NCBI GenBank assembly: GCA_964550025.1
Contig: CAZJYI010000015.1
Coordinates: 1-64,000, forward strand
DNA length: 64,000 bases
Direction of reading: 5' to 3'
Source of the DNA: CAZJYI01 sp964550025
GTDB lineage: Bacteria > Verrucomicrobiota > Kiritimatiellia > UBA8416 > CAYOBW01
The first letter of the stretch is position 1. Each line of letters opens with the position of its first letter. Below, in pieces: positions 36,284 to 46,181 of this stretch. The position numbers were made by a program, and so were the translations under genes. The notes beneath the pieces are model-generated. The model did not search any database and was not told where the DNA came from. It was given only the letters and a program-made list of their open reading frames with translations.

Positions 36284-36597
36284 ACCCCGGGCTGGCGGCA
36301 GAGACCGAGTTGGAGACGCGCTGGCAGCAGGCCGAACAGCTCAGATCTCGGGCGCTGACGGATCGGCGTGTCCTGGACAAGTTGCAGTGTGTTCCGTATT
36401 CGGCATCCGCCGATCAAACCGTGCTGGTGCTACGCGAGCGCTACCTGGAAACACTCGAGCAGCGTAGCGATTTGCTTGATGCTCTGCTTCACGATACCGA
36501 AGCGCAACGCGCCACGCTACAAAAGCGCATCGAGAAGTACCGCGACGATCTGATCCGCTTCGTTACCGGATTCCATATCCCTGTGCGCGCGCGGTGA
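36280..36597 (+). CDS. Small coiled-coil protein coupled to the AbrB-like gene
   Basis: A 105-residue protein starting MNPGLAAETELETRWQQAEQ and made almost wholly of helix with heptad-like Leu spacing (YLETLEQRSDLLDALLHDTE, AQRATLQKRIEKYRDDLIRF). It has no recognisable domain. The start overlaps the AbrB-like stop by four bases. The pair probably belonged to a transposable element whose transposase is now missing. Its 3' end overlaps the broken gene at 36563. Confidence 0.7.
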   Translation: MNPGLAAETELETRWQQAEQLRSRALTDRRVLDKLQCVPYSASADQTVLVLRERYLETLEQRSDLLDALLHDTEAQRATLQKRIEKYRDDLIRFVTGFHIPVRAR

Positions 36598-36838
36598 CAT
36601 CCAGAGCGAAGCGCCATTTGGCCGTCTTGAAATCACCCGGTCCATGAACTTCGGTAACGCAATCGCCGGGAGGGATTCCCTCAGTCAATCGCTTGAGCCC
36701 CTCCATCCGGTACGACTCGCTCTCAGCTTTAGCCCAGTCGGCGTACTCGTTTCCTGAGCGGTCTTCACCATGCGCGCGGAGGTAGCATTTTGTCGGGCAT
36801 TCGAGGTATGCTTCAAATGTATCAGACTTGAAGTCCAT
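36563..36838 (-). pseudogene. Truncated TM0106-type RecB-like nuclease, N-terminal fragment
   Basis: About 90 residues starting MDFKSDTFEAYLECPTKCYL and continuing RAHGEDRSGNEYADWAKAES, then RMEGLKRLTEGIP and KTAKWRFALDVTA. This matches my memory of the start of TM0106-family putative RecB-like nucleases, including the FEAYLECPTKCYLR Fe-S/nuclease-type start. Normal members are several hundred residues longer, and here the frame stops within the 3' end of the coiled-coil gene. It is a broken remnant, probably inactivated when the transposon-like pair inserted. Confidence 0.7.
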
Positions 36839-36874
36839 GCGGCTGAGCTTAGACCCATCAGCCGGACGCAGCAA

Positions 36875-37428
36875 TGGAATACTGGCGGCAACAGGCCAGA
36901 TAAATCACGCGGGAAGAGGATGTCGGCGCACTCTTTCTTGCCGGTCGAGCAACTGATGAAGGACCACAACATCCCCTTCCCAATGCCCTATGCGTTTCAT
37001 TTCTCAAGAATGACAAGTCATTTTCCTGTCGTGACTTATGCATTGTGAGGTGGTACATAACAGGGGGATTGCTTGTTTCGCCGGGAGTGGTATTGACATC
37101 CTATATCGCGGGAATGGCCGCGTGATCCCTTTTCAAACAGGCCCATTTTCGAACAAGCTCAAATCCAGGAAGTTCGGTGATGCCATTCAGTGAGCCACCG
37201 GCCGTTGGAGGAAGTGCGAAACAAGTCTTGCGCGCTTCTGGGCATCGTGACACTATCAGGAGGCTAAGGTCGCCTATTTCGGGTACGTATTCACCATCTG
37301 ACGGGAGGCTGTTGCCCGATCGAACGATAGGGAGGCCTGTTGGGCCCACCTTGGTTCGAACGATTTGATGGGTGACGGCGTGCCTCTTTCGGCGACGACA
37401 ATGCAACGCATTTGGAGGGCGTTCGGCT
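36875..37428. other. About 550 bases with no supported gene
   Basis: This stretch upstream of the FGE-like gene has short open frames on both strands but none with a ribosome-binding site and protein-like composition. Composition is less GC-rich than nearby genes, as for decayed DNA. TTGACA at 37094-37099 is a possible -35 element but I see no clear -10 at the right distance. Confidence 0.5.
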
Positions 37429-38757
37429 ATGAAACGGTGTCGTGGTTACTTGTCGGTTGCGGTGTTCTTCCTGTGTATGGCTGAATCGCACGGTGCTGAA
37501 CCCCAGGTTTCGAATGTTCGTGCGCAGCAACGCGCGGGCACCAAACTTGTCGACATCTACTACGATTTGGCAGGTGGCGCCTCGACGGTGAGAATCCACG
37601 TGTCGACGAACGGTGGTCTGGCGTACGATCTTCCCGTGGTCGCGTTTCGCGGTGATGGATACGACGGAAGTGAGCTCGTGTCCCCTGGCCAGAATCGCAC
37701 GGCGGTGTGGGATGCCGGCGTCGACTTCAGGGGGCAGTACTCGACCAACGTCACCTTCTGCGTCGCGGCGGCCGCCACACCGTCTGCCCCTCCCAGTGAC
37801 ATGGTGCTCCTGCATGCCCCCGGATTGCCGGTTTCCCGCATGGGAGTCGGGGATGCGGGCGATGATCCGACGGACCGGTGGCCGGAGATAGCCGTGGTCC
37901 ACCAGCCTTTCTACATGAGCAAGTACGAAGTCTCCAACGAGGAGATGGCGGAAGTGATGCAGTGGGCAATCGATGAGTCCAAGGTCCACCACAATCATAT
38001 CACCGACGAGATCGCCTATCCCAGTTCACCGCCGAGGACTGCACTCCTCCACTATGGTACGGCGCCCCAGATAGAGTACTACGCGAGTCGGTTGCGCGCG
38101 GTGCCGGGCAAGGAACACTACCCCTGCGTGGGTGTCAACTGGTATGGCGCAGTGGCCTACTGCAACTTCAAGAGCGAGATGAACGGGCTCTCTCCGTGTT
38201 ATGACCTTGGGGAATGGACTTGTGATTTCCGGCAGCCGGGTTATCGCCTGCCAACAGAGGCCGAATGGGAAGCCGGAGCACGGAAGAGCACCCCCATGGA
38301 TGACGCGGTCGTCCTCTTTCCGTGGTTGACGCCGGCGACCATTGATCACAACCGCTGCAACTACTTCAGCACGAATGCCCTGGACTATGACGTGAGCGCG
38401 ACGCGCGGACACCACCCGTCCTACGCAGGAGGAGGGGAGCCGTTCACCTGCCCCGTGAGTGCATTTGCACCAAATGACGCCGGCCTGTTCAATCTGGCGG
38501 GCAACGCCGCCGAATGGTGCTGGGACTGGTACCAGGTCAACTACTACGACTGGGTGTCGCACCTCACAGGGCGGTACAGGAATGCACGCTATCCCACCGG
38601 CCCCTCGCGACCTTCGGGCCAGACGGCCCGGCGGGTGGTGCGAGGTGGAAGTTGGAAAAGTACGGCCGACTGGTGTGACAGCACGATGCGCCACAAGGAG
38701 CCTCCGTCGAGCGAGAATCCGACCATTGGATTCCGTACGGTGCGTCTACCCGACTAG
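37429..38757 (+). CDS. Secreted FGE-sulfatase-modifying-factor-like protein 1
   Basis: A 442-residue exported protein (signal GYLSVAVFFLCMAESHG). Residues about 25-125 are an Ig-like beta-domain beginning VSNVRAQQRAGTKLVDIYYDL, which I know mainly from Kiritimatiellota-like genomes. About 140-440 are the SUMF1/FGE fold: FYMSKYEVSNEEMAEVMQW, YPCVGVNWYGAVAYCNFKSE, GYRLPTEAEWEAGARK, FNLAGNAAEWCWDWYQ, RRVVRGGSW, IGFRTVRLPD. Of the two active-site Cys of true formylglycine-generating enzymes, only one position has Cys (ADWC), so catalysis of Cys oxidation is doubtful. It may bind substrate or glycans. A paralogue follows immediately; 37429 was chosen for the signal peptide. Confidence 0.88.
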   Translation: MKRCRGYLSVAVFFLCMAESHGAEPQVSNVRAQQRAGTKLVDIYYDLAGGASTVRIHVSTNGGLAYDLPVVAFRGDGYDGSELVSPGQNRTAVWDAGVDFRGQYSTNVTFCVAAAATPSAPPSDMVLLHAPGLPVSRMGVGDAGDDPTDRWPEIAVVHQPFYMSKYEVSNEEMAEVMQWAIDESKVHHNHITDEIAYPSSPPRTALLHYGTAPQIEYYASRLRAVPGKEHYPCVGVNWYGAVAYCNFKSEMNGLSPCYDLGEWTCDFRQPGYRLPTEAEWEAGARKSTPMDDAVVLFPWLTPATIDHNRCNYFSTNALDYDVSATRGHHPSYAGGGEPFTCPVSAFAPNDAGLFNLAGNAAEWCWDWYQVNYYDWVSHLTGRYRNARYPTGPSRPSGQTARRVVRGGSWKSTADWCDSTMRHKEPPSSENPTIGFRTVRLPD

Positions 38758-38829
38758 TGAGTGTCTGCCAGCCGATGGGGAGCGGCCAATGCATGCAGGA
38801 GGCGATCCGCGAAAGAGGGAGGGACCGTG

Positions 38830-40176
38830 ATGAGTAAGAGCCTGGGTGTTGTGCTCGTGTGCGCCGTGTCCGCCTGCACTGTTCGCGGCGCAGACCCGCA
38901 TGTTGCACCGCGTGTTTCCAACGTTCGTGTGGAGCAGGAAGCCGGAACGAAGCGCGTCCATATCTGGTATGACGTTGCCACGGAAGACCCGAGCGATCTG
39001 ATCGTCTGTGTGGAGGTGTCGACCAATGGCGGCGCCACCTTCGACCTTCCTCTGAGCGGTTTGGCAATGCAGGGCTCGGGGTACGGGGACCTCACCACAC
39101 CGGGCAACAACCTGCACATCGAGTGGGATGCCGGCACGGATTGGCGGCTGAGCTCGAGCTCCAATCTGGTTGTCAAGGTGACGGCCGACAACGGGTTTCC
39201 GACGGAAGCGCCGCCTGATATGAAACTCGTGCGAGGCGGAAGTTCCGTGCTTGGCAATGACAGCGATACGCCGCCTTCCGATCGCTCCCCCGCCCACAGC
39301 ATCGAGTTGATGTCCTACTACGTCAGCATGTACGAGGTGAGCAACAAGGAGGTTGCGGATCTCTTCCGCTGGGCCTGGGACGAGTACAAGGTTTACATCA
39401 ACACATCATCGAGGGAAGTGTCCTATCCGTACTCGCCTCCGCGGACGCTTCTTTTTCGGTACGGTGACGCTTCTTCTTCCGCGCAGATCGAGTGGTACGG
39501 CAGACTCCGCGCGGTGCCAGGGAAGGAGGACCATCCCTGCGTGGGCATCAACTGGTATGGCGCTCTCGTCTACTGCAATCTCAAAAGCGAGCTGGCGGGC
39601 ATGACCCCCTGTTATGACCTTTCCTCGTGGCGGTGCGACTTCTCCGCGAGCGGCTACCGCCTGCCGACCGAGGCTGAGTGGGAGACCGCGGCACAGAGCA
39701 TCGCCCGCGGCGGTTCGTCGGTGTTTCCGTGGGGGGGGAGCACGATCGACCATGACCGCTGTAACTACTACAGCACGAATGCCCTGGCCTATGACGTGAG
39801 CGTGACGCGTGGCCATCACCCCTCCTACAGCGGGGGAAGCAAACCCTACACGAGCCCCGGCGATGCCTTTTCCGGTGGGGGGTGGCCGTTGTTCCAGATG
39901 GCGGGCAACGCGGCCGAATGGTGCTGGGACTGGTACCAGAACGACCGCTACCAGTGGTCGATCGATACATACGAGGCTTACCTGCTCAAGTCCGACCCTC
40001 ACATTCCATTCCCACGCGGGCCCGCGGCAGCGCCCTCCCTGGAGCAGAAGCGAGTTGTACGGGGCGGGAGTTGGAACGACACGGCCGACCGCTGCGACTT
40101 CACCGCACGGCACCGGGCCGATCCGTCGGTCATGACGAACACGATCGGTTTCCGGACGGTGAGGACGCCGGATTAG
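38830..40176 (+). CDS. Secreted FGE-like protein 2 (tandem paralogue)
   Basis: A 448-residue paralogue of the preceding gene, with the same layout: signal peptide (LGVVLVCAVSACTVRG), N-terminal Ig-like domain beginning VSNVRVEQEAGTKRVHIWYD, and a SUMF1/FGE domain (YYVSMYEVSNKEVADLFRW, HPCVGINWYGALVYCNLKSE, GYRLPTEAEWETAAQS, AGNAAEWCWDWYQNDRY, KRVVRGGSWNDTADRCD). The two are clearly alike along their whole length, so they arose by tandem duplication. The same active-site Cys is missing. The ribosome site is GGGAGGG before ATG 38830. The gene is 19 bases before the giant secreted protein's start, so the three probably form an operon. Confidence 0.88.
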   Translation: MSKSLGVVLVCAVSACTVRGADPHVAPRVSNVRVEQEAGTKRVHIWYDVATEDPSDLIVCVEVSTNGGATFDLPLSGLAMQGSGYGDLTTPGNNLHIEWDAGTDWRLSSSSNLVVKVTADNGFPTEAPPDMKLVRGGSSVLGNDSDTPPSDRSPAHSIELMSYYVSMYEVSNKEVADLFRWAWDEYKVYINTSSREVSYPYSPPRTLLFRYGDASSSAQIEWYGRLRAVPGKEDHPCVGINWYGALVYCNLKSELAGMTPCYDLSSWRCDFSASGYRLPTEAEWETAAQSIARGGSSVFPWGGSTIDHDRCNYYSTNALAYDVSVTRGHHPSYSGGSKPYTSPGDAFSGGGWPLFQMAGNAAEWCWDWYQNDRYQWSIDTYEAYLLKSDPHIPFPRGPAAAPSLEQKRVVRGGSWNDTADRCDFTARHRADPSVMTNTIGFRTVRTPD

Positions 40177-40195
40177 GATAGCGAGAGGAGCTGGT

Positions 40196-43100
40196 GTGAG
40201 AGGCGTATGCCGCACATTTCGTCTGGCCGCAACGCTCGTGGCGGTCCTTTTCTCCGCCCTGTCGGCGCGAGGTTCCTCCAACGAATCGGCGGCCATTACC
40301 GTGGACAGCCCCTGGGGATGGCTCTCGACAGGCACCTCGACTGTCACCTACGTCACGACAGAAGGCTTCGCGCTGGTGACCGCCACATCGGCGACTCTGA
40401 CGGTTTCGTCACCCTTCGGCGTCGGCGGTCGGGCGTCCGTTTCGGGCGTGTCCGGGCTCGACACCCGGGACAGGTCGAGTTTCGGCGTGTCCCCCGCAAT
40501 CACTGTCGATGCGCGCAGCAAGGGCCCCCCCGAGATCGTGGACGTCTGCTCCGACTTCTGTGACGCGGCAACGAGAGCCTACTTCCTCGACGGTGTATAT
40601 CTTGAGACCAGTTTCGCCCCGATCGTCGAGTGGAACGAGCATCCCCCGGGTGAGGTCGTCTGGTTTGTGAACGGTGTGCGTGAGCCGGCTGGGACGGCAG
40701 TTCGCCACTTCGATATGGGACGGCACTTCGGAATGCGCGGGACGTTGCGGGTGCAGGCCGTGTCCGAGGACGGGGAAAGATCGGTGCCGCATCGTGTCAA
40801 CTTCCGCATTCTGCCACGTCCTCTTGACATCGCGCCGTGGCGATTCGCCGTTTCCCGGGATGACGCGGGGCGTCGCAAGGTGGCCCGCTACACCGTGGAT
40901 GACTTCCAGGTGGATCTCTATGACGAGGGCGTGGACAGGATCCCGAATGACGACAGCGGCAAGTGGATTCCCGGGTTTACGCGCCGTCCATTTCACCCCG
41001 TCGCATACCTGCAGTGCACGTTGACGGTGCTCTCCTCCGGGGTGTGCCGGTGGGAGGATGTCAACCTGGCGGTCGACGAGACCAACATTCTGCGTCTGCC
41101 GCTCAGGCACTATTTCGTTTCGGACCACATGGCCTTGGAGTTGGATTCGGAACTGGACCTCTGGCGTCGACACAGCACAGTTCACGTCCTGAGCTACGCG
41201 ACTACGTCCATGTCCCCCGACCCCGCGCTGATCTACTTTGCCGGGGCCGATTTGCCTGTCGAGTTCGGCGGGAAGGTCACGGCGGGCGCAAGCGGCTACT
41301 TCCACGACAACGGGCCGGTCGTCAGTCCCGACCGTGCCATCGGCCCCGGGTGGCTCGACGCGGAAGCAACGGCGGAGTTCCTTGCCGGTTGGCATGTCAA
41401 CCAGAGTTTTGCGCTCGAGGGTGAACTGGGGGGGGGGGGGGTTAAGGGGGGCGACGTAGCCGGCCGAGCCCACCCGGCGGGTACGGGGTCTGGAGATGGC
41501 GGGCGCGCACCGTGGCATTTAACGGGGGGNNNNNNNNNNCGCCGCGGAACCACCGGCGGCGGTCCTTGCCGGTTGCCCTGCCCACCACCGTTTTCCGCCC
41601 GCGGGCCACCGGGGGGGGGGGGCGGTAATGGAGGCGACCTATCCGGCCGAGACCAACCTGCAGGTACTGGGTCTGGACATGTCCGGCGCGCTCACTGTCA
41701 TTTTCAAGGGCTTCGACTACGAAACCGACATCTCGTATCGCTGGTGGCCCGTCGGCGAGCCGCCGGAGGGGAAGGGGGCGCGGGCCCGGGCGCCGGATGG
41801 CGGTGCAAGCGCGCACGCCGTTCTCAGCGATCCCGATCCACGCCTGTTCCGCCCGGTGTCACGAGACTACCTGGCCGCCTTCGGCGGCGGAACGACCACA
41901 GCCGCTGAACGTTCCGGGTTGGCAGGCAACGCGCCGAAACGGGATGGGGTCGTCGGAACGGGAGTCTACCCGTACTCCGAACCGGCATTGGCGGTCTCAA
42001 CGACCCATCGCGCCCTACTGTGGCTCAGTGACGATGCCGGGCGAGCGCCCGAGAACCGGACGAAGCTGGTCTGGCAGGACTACGACGGCTCCGGCTGGTC
42101 CGGGGGCGCCGCGGTGTGGGACGACGGGACGGCTGACTTTGCGCCGGAGGTGGGCTACCTGTCCACGGGGCGCGTGATGGCGGTGTGGGAGAACACGGGA
42201 GCGGTCCTGACCAACGGTTCCGACCTGGCTGAACTGCTGGCAGAACTGGAGATCGCGTACGGGGTCCGCGATTTGGCGACAGGGGTGTGGGTATGCACGA
42301 ACCTGACCGACAATGATGCGCTCGACCATGCCCCCGCACTGGGTGCTGCGACGAACGGCAGGGCTTTGCTCCTCTGGAGGCGCAACCGCGACATCAACCC
42401 GCTGGGCAGCGCCCTGGAACCGAATTCCCTCTGGTCAACTGTGTGGAACGGATCATCCTGGAGCGCCGCAACGCCGGTCGCCAGCAACCTCGGCATGATC
42501 GTCTGGGGTGACCTCGCATTCGATGGCGCGGAGGGCGTGTACGTCTTTGCCGTAGACGGCGACGATGACCAGACGACCGTGGACGACCAGGAACTGTATG
42601 CCTGCGTCTACGAAGCCGCGGCATGGAGCGGTCCCACCCGCCTTACCACCAATAGCGTCTGTGATACCCACCCGCAAGTGGTGCGCGTTGGCGGTCGATC
42701 CCTCCTGGCGTGGTACCAGGACGGGCGTCTCCTCTCCCATACGAACCTGGCGCTGGGCGATGGGGCATCGGCCGGAACCGTGACCGGGGTTTCTTCAGTT
42801 GTCGACTTCAGGCTCGCAACCGGGCCGTCCAACCAACAGGCGCTGGTCTGGGTCCAGCACGCGGAAGACGGCTCTGGTCCCGACCCGTTCGTCCTTTACC
42901 ACGACGGGCAACTTGGCATGTGGAGCCGCGCCGCGAGGCTCCACTCCGACAATTCCTTTGAACGTTCGTTCTGCGGCAGCTTCGACGCCTCGGGCGCGCT
43001 GGTCCTGGCGTATAACAGCGTTGAGGTCAACGTGGACAGCAACGGCGTTCCCCGTTTTGGCCGCGTCGACATGTGCGTATCCGACTACCGTATGGGCATC

Positions 43101-44231
43101 GACCTGGGGATGGGCCGGGGCGACATCCGTCTGTCCACGAACGCGGTGCCGGGTCAGTTCGTAGATGTCACGGTTGCCGCGCACAACTATGGAGAGGCGC
43201 CCGCCACGAATGTCGAGGTGGCCCTCTATCTTGGCCGGCCCGGCGCGGGAGGAATAGAGATCGAGTCTCGGAAGGCAGTCCCAGTGTTGGTGGGCGCCGG
43301 CCATGCAGAGGTGATCTTTGCATGGAACGTTCCAACAAACGGAATGGCAACGACGCTGTATGCGGTTGTCGATCCGGATGGAAGGCTCGCGGATCGCAAC
43401 CGCGCCAACAACATGACGTCCCTCGGGGTGTTGCAGCCGGATCTCCTTGTGTCCGACGCCACCGCCACGGAACAGGAGACGAACTCGTGGCTCCTGGCCG
43501 CCGCCGTGGTCAACGATGGGACGGCGGCGGTCGCCTTCCCAACGCACGTGCGTTTCTTCAGAGGGAGCACGAACGGCCCGGTTCTCGGTTCCGTCAGCAT
43601 CCCTCGGCTTTCGGTCGCGGAGCGCGCCGAGGCCCGCTTGATGTGGGATCAAAGCGGCCACGTCCCCACCACGGGCTACGAGACGGTTTGGATCGTTGCC
43701 GATGCACGCGACTACGTGGAGGAAAGCAGCGAGGCGAACAACGTGCGGTCCATTGCGGTTCTCACGACGCTCGACGCGGATGGGGACGGTCTCCGGGACG
43801 GGCTGGAACCGGGGTACTCCTGCAGTGCTGCTGCTGTCGATTCCGATGCAGATGGGCTGTCCGATGGCGACGAAGTCTATGTCTACGGCACGGATCCCGG
43901 CGCTAGGGATAGCGACGGCGACGGTGCGTCGGACGCACATGAAGTGCTGGCTGGCACGGACCCGTTCAGCACAACCGACTTCTTCGGCATTGTGGGCAGC
44001 GACTGGGCCACCAACCACCTGTTCCGGGTGCGCTGGAACGGCCGCTCGGGGTTGACATATCGGGTCGAGATTGCCGCCGATCTCGTGGGTGTATGGTCGA
44101 ACGCACCCGCAGGCGGGCAGCCGAACGAGCGGAGTCTGCAGGTGGCGGTCTCCAACGGCGTGATGACCTACCTGGATGCGGTGACGACGCCGAGCAGCAA
44201 TGTCTACTATCGCGTCCGCCTGGCCCCCTGA
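40196..44231 (+). CDS. Giant secreted CARDB/thrombospondin-3 protein, interrupted by an assembly gap
   Basis: I read this as one gene of roughly 1,280 residues, not two. The first part (GTG 40196, ribosome site GAGGAG, signal AATLVAVLFSALSARG) breaks at a G-tract near 41428. The second part (open from 41628) continues in the same strand after the gap. Domains of the second part: a long beta-propeller-like section (VGYLSTGRVMAVWENTGAVL, LAWYQDGRLLSHTNL), CARDB repeats (ATNVEVALYLGRPGAGGIE; DATATEQETNSWLLAAAVVN), thrombospondin-3 type calcium repeats (DSDADGLSDGDEVYVYGTDP; DSDGDGASDAHEVLAGTDP), and a terminal beta-module ending VYYRVRLAP. Likely cell-surface or secreted, and co-transcribed with the FGE-like genes. 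Confidence 0.75.
41428..41627. other. Artefactual assembly gap with duplicated low-quality ends
   Basis: Ten Ns at 41530-41539. The bases left of the Ns (41442-41520) are a degraded copy of 41625-41703. The bases right of them (41540-41610) are a degraded copy of 41358-41428. Both sides end in G-runs (14 and 12 G). The two contig ends therefore overlap, and the true gap is close to zero or negative. Confidence 0.8.
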
Positions 44232-44469
44232 TCTCTTGGTTCCAGAGATAATCAGCGTTAACTTGTACGGTGCTGTATGGTGCAGAAACCCGTCCGCCCG
44301 GAAACGCCTCCTATCAAACACCTTTACAAACAGGAATCACGAGAAATCTCGTCCGCCATGTCGTGTACAGCGGGTGACATTGCCGGCCGCAAAGCACTTT
44401 TGTACAGACACCACGCCGACACGACACAACTCGACTGCACGAGAAAGTGGTGCAGAGAAGGACCAGTCC
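44232..44469. other. Intergenic, 240 bases after the giant gene, nothing recognised
   Basis: Lower GC than the coding neighbours. No hairpin with U-tract is convincing; no gene is seen. Confidence 0.4.
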
Positions 44470-44725
44470 TCACGCCGCCTTCTCGACATAGTAGTGATTC
44501 AGCGAGCCGCCAAGCTGTGATTCGCAGCTCACTCCGGTCAGCGGAACTGGTTCATCCGGATACTCAAAGCCCATTGGAATGACGTTGCCGATGCCTTGAT
44601 GCGGCCGCTGCTGATTGTGATGCTTCTCGATCTTCTTGAGGACGTAATGCAGATGGGAGTCACCCATCAATATCATGTTGTCCAGTGTCTCCCGAACTTC
44701 CCGAACATGCCGTGCCGCTTCAGGA
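44470..44725 (-). pseudogene. Transposase/integrase C-terminal fragment (IS481/IS3-like)
   Basis: About 80 residues: VREVRETLDNMILMGDSHLH, YVLKKIEKHHNQQRPHQGIG and NVIPMGFEYP. It matches the end of rve-type integrase-core transposases, including the Y-N-RPHQGLG motif and the final catalytic-region helix. The rest of the transposase is missing upstream, so it is a dead remnant. It overlaps in another frame the tail of a disrupted lipoprotein gene. Confidence 0.75.
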
Positions 44726-44939
44726 CATTGCGGACGTACGATGGAGCAAAGCGGCCGGTTGTCCCGCAGGGCTCTCCAGTGGGAGTCGGCAGGTAGCTCC
44801 CCTTCGTCTCGTCTCCGCAGTTGTAGTCGACGCACAGGTCAACCCGGTCGCGAGGTATCTGTATGTGCCGGCGAGACGCGCACCCGGCAAGGCCGAAAGC
44901 GAGACACACGATGATGTAGAGCGGTAGTTCCGTTTTCAT
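44673..44939 (-). pseudogene. Lipoprotein gene, 5' part, likely disrupted
   Basis: ATG 44939 has AGGAG about ten bases upstream. The product starts MKTELPLYIIVCLAFGLAGC, a good lipoprotein signal with lipobox FGLAGC. About 30 residues later (RDRVDLCVDYNCGDETKGSY) the frame runs into DNA that belongs to the transposase fragment and ends. The C-terminal part is therefore not native, and the original gene was probably cut by insertion. No family recognised. Confidence 0.55.
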
Positions 44940-44945
44940 GGCCAC

Positions 44946-46181
44946 GACCCACTCCTGGGTTCGCCCCTTCTGCTTGTGGACGTTACTGGATGGTGGCGGC
45001 CTTGTCCAGACGGTCCGTACTGCTATCCGTCATCTTCTCGCTCTCTTGACGTGATCTGCCGGACCTACGTGTCGCGAGGGGAGTAGCTGGGATTCCCTGC
45101 GGCAAATGCTGGGATTGAAGAGAAACCGGATGGGCCATCTGCTCGATCACACCCCACGACAATCCCAGCATTGGAGCGAAATCCCAGCTCTGCCCCGCGC
45201 GGACGGAGAGCATGACGGGCGACAACGGACAATGAGGGGGAGAATCTCGGAACCGTTCGCCGCTATCGTCGACGGACGTGAGCCAGGCGCGTTTGAGATG
45301 CTGTTGGTCGCTATACCGCAACGTACTACGAAGAAGGGGCCCCCGTGGGTCGCGCCCACGGGCGCATGCCACTTGCGTCGGTTCCTTGTCCGATCACAAT
45401 GCGGAAGCGCGATGGGAGATCGTAGGGCGAGGACTCCTGTCAGTCCAGAGCAAATGGAAGGGCTGCTGGCCCCGCCGGATTGGTGAGGGGGATGAGTGCG
45501 ATCCACCTTCACCGAGGCTATGGTGGACGAGTTATGATTGGGGAGAGGACCTCTCACCGATCGTAATCCCACTCTCTGCCTCACCGATCGCCCCGAATCT
45601 CACGGCTCACTCCCCACGTGCTCGTACACGCCGATCTCCCTGCTCTGGGGGACGCTCTTGCCGCTCTTCGCCTGGGGAATACGGTCCGGCTCGGGAGCGC
45701 ACTGCGGATGACGATTAGCGATTGATGATTGCTGATTTCTGATGTGTGAGGGCGGCGGTTTGTGGATTGCGGACGGCGTGTTTGGGCGGCACGTGGTTCT
45801 CACTTCTGCCATCGTTAATCATCAATCGCTAATCACCAATCGGTCTCGTGTATCGATCCCGGCCCATGTAGTCCCTGTTGCGAAAGGCGCTTGCATACGT
45901 TTCCAGGTAGCCTGCTTCTGTCCCGAAGGGTCGCGAGTCCGCAGCCGCGTACTCCAGATCCTCGGAGCAACCGCGCGCTACTGGCTTTCCGCAACAGGAA
46001 CAAAGTAGCACGACGAAGCACGAGGGCGGAGCACCACTTAGTCGTGTTGCCTAATCGTGCTACTTGATCCTCCCCTTGCCACCCACCCATGGAAGTATCC
46101 TGCGCCCCAGACCAGGACGCCCCGACGTTCAGCGTTGATCGCCACCGTCGTTCATGGCAACCTATCGCCAGGAGGGGACGC
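44946..46181. repeat. 1.2 kb without genes, filled with palindromic repeats
   Basis: No gene supported. It holds a truncated ATCCTGTTGATCC-family copy (45027-45076). There is a palindrome at 45085-45117/45160-45189 with AGCTGGGATT and ATGCTGGGATTG in each arm. A perfect 18-base inverted repeat is at 45713-45730/45817-45834 (GATTAGCGATTGATGATT). A CCAGGTAGC...GCTACTGGCTTTCC element is at 45905-45993. Open frames near 45106 have poor composition. Confidence 0.7.

Noticed and set aside
37101..37406. Minus-strand frame of 101 codons upstream of the FGE-like gene
   Set aside because: Part looks protein-like (GNSLPSDGEYVPEIGDLSLL), but there is no ribosome site, no recognisable family and the region appears decayed. 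Not supported.
42795..44321. Minus-strand frame of about 500 codons
   Set aside because: Antisense of the giant CARDB/thrombospondin-3 gene; no ribosome site and improbable composition.
45106..45486. Plus-strand 126-codon frame in the repeat-rich gap
   Set aside because: It starts inside a palindromic repeat and its translation is low in protein-like character.
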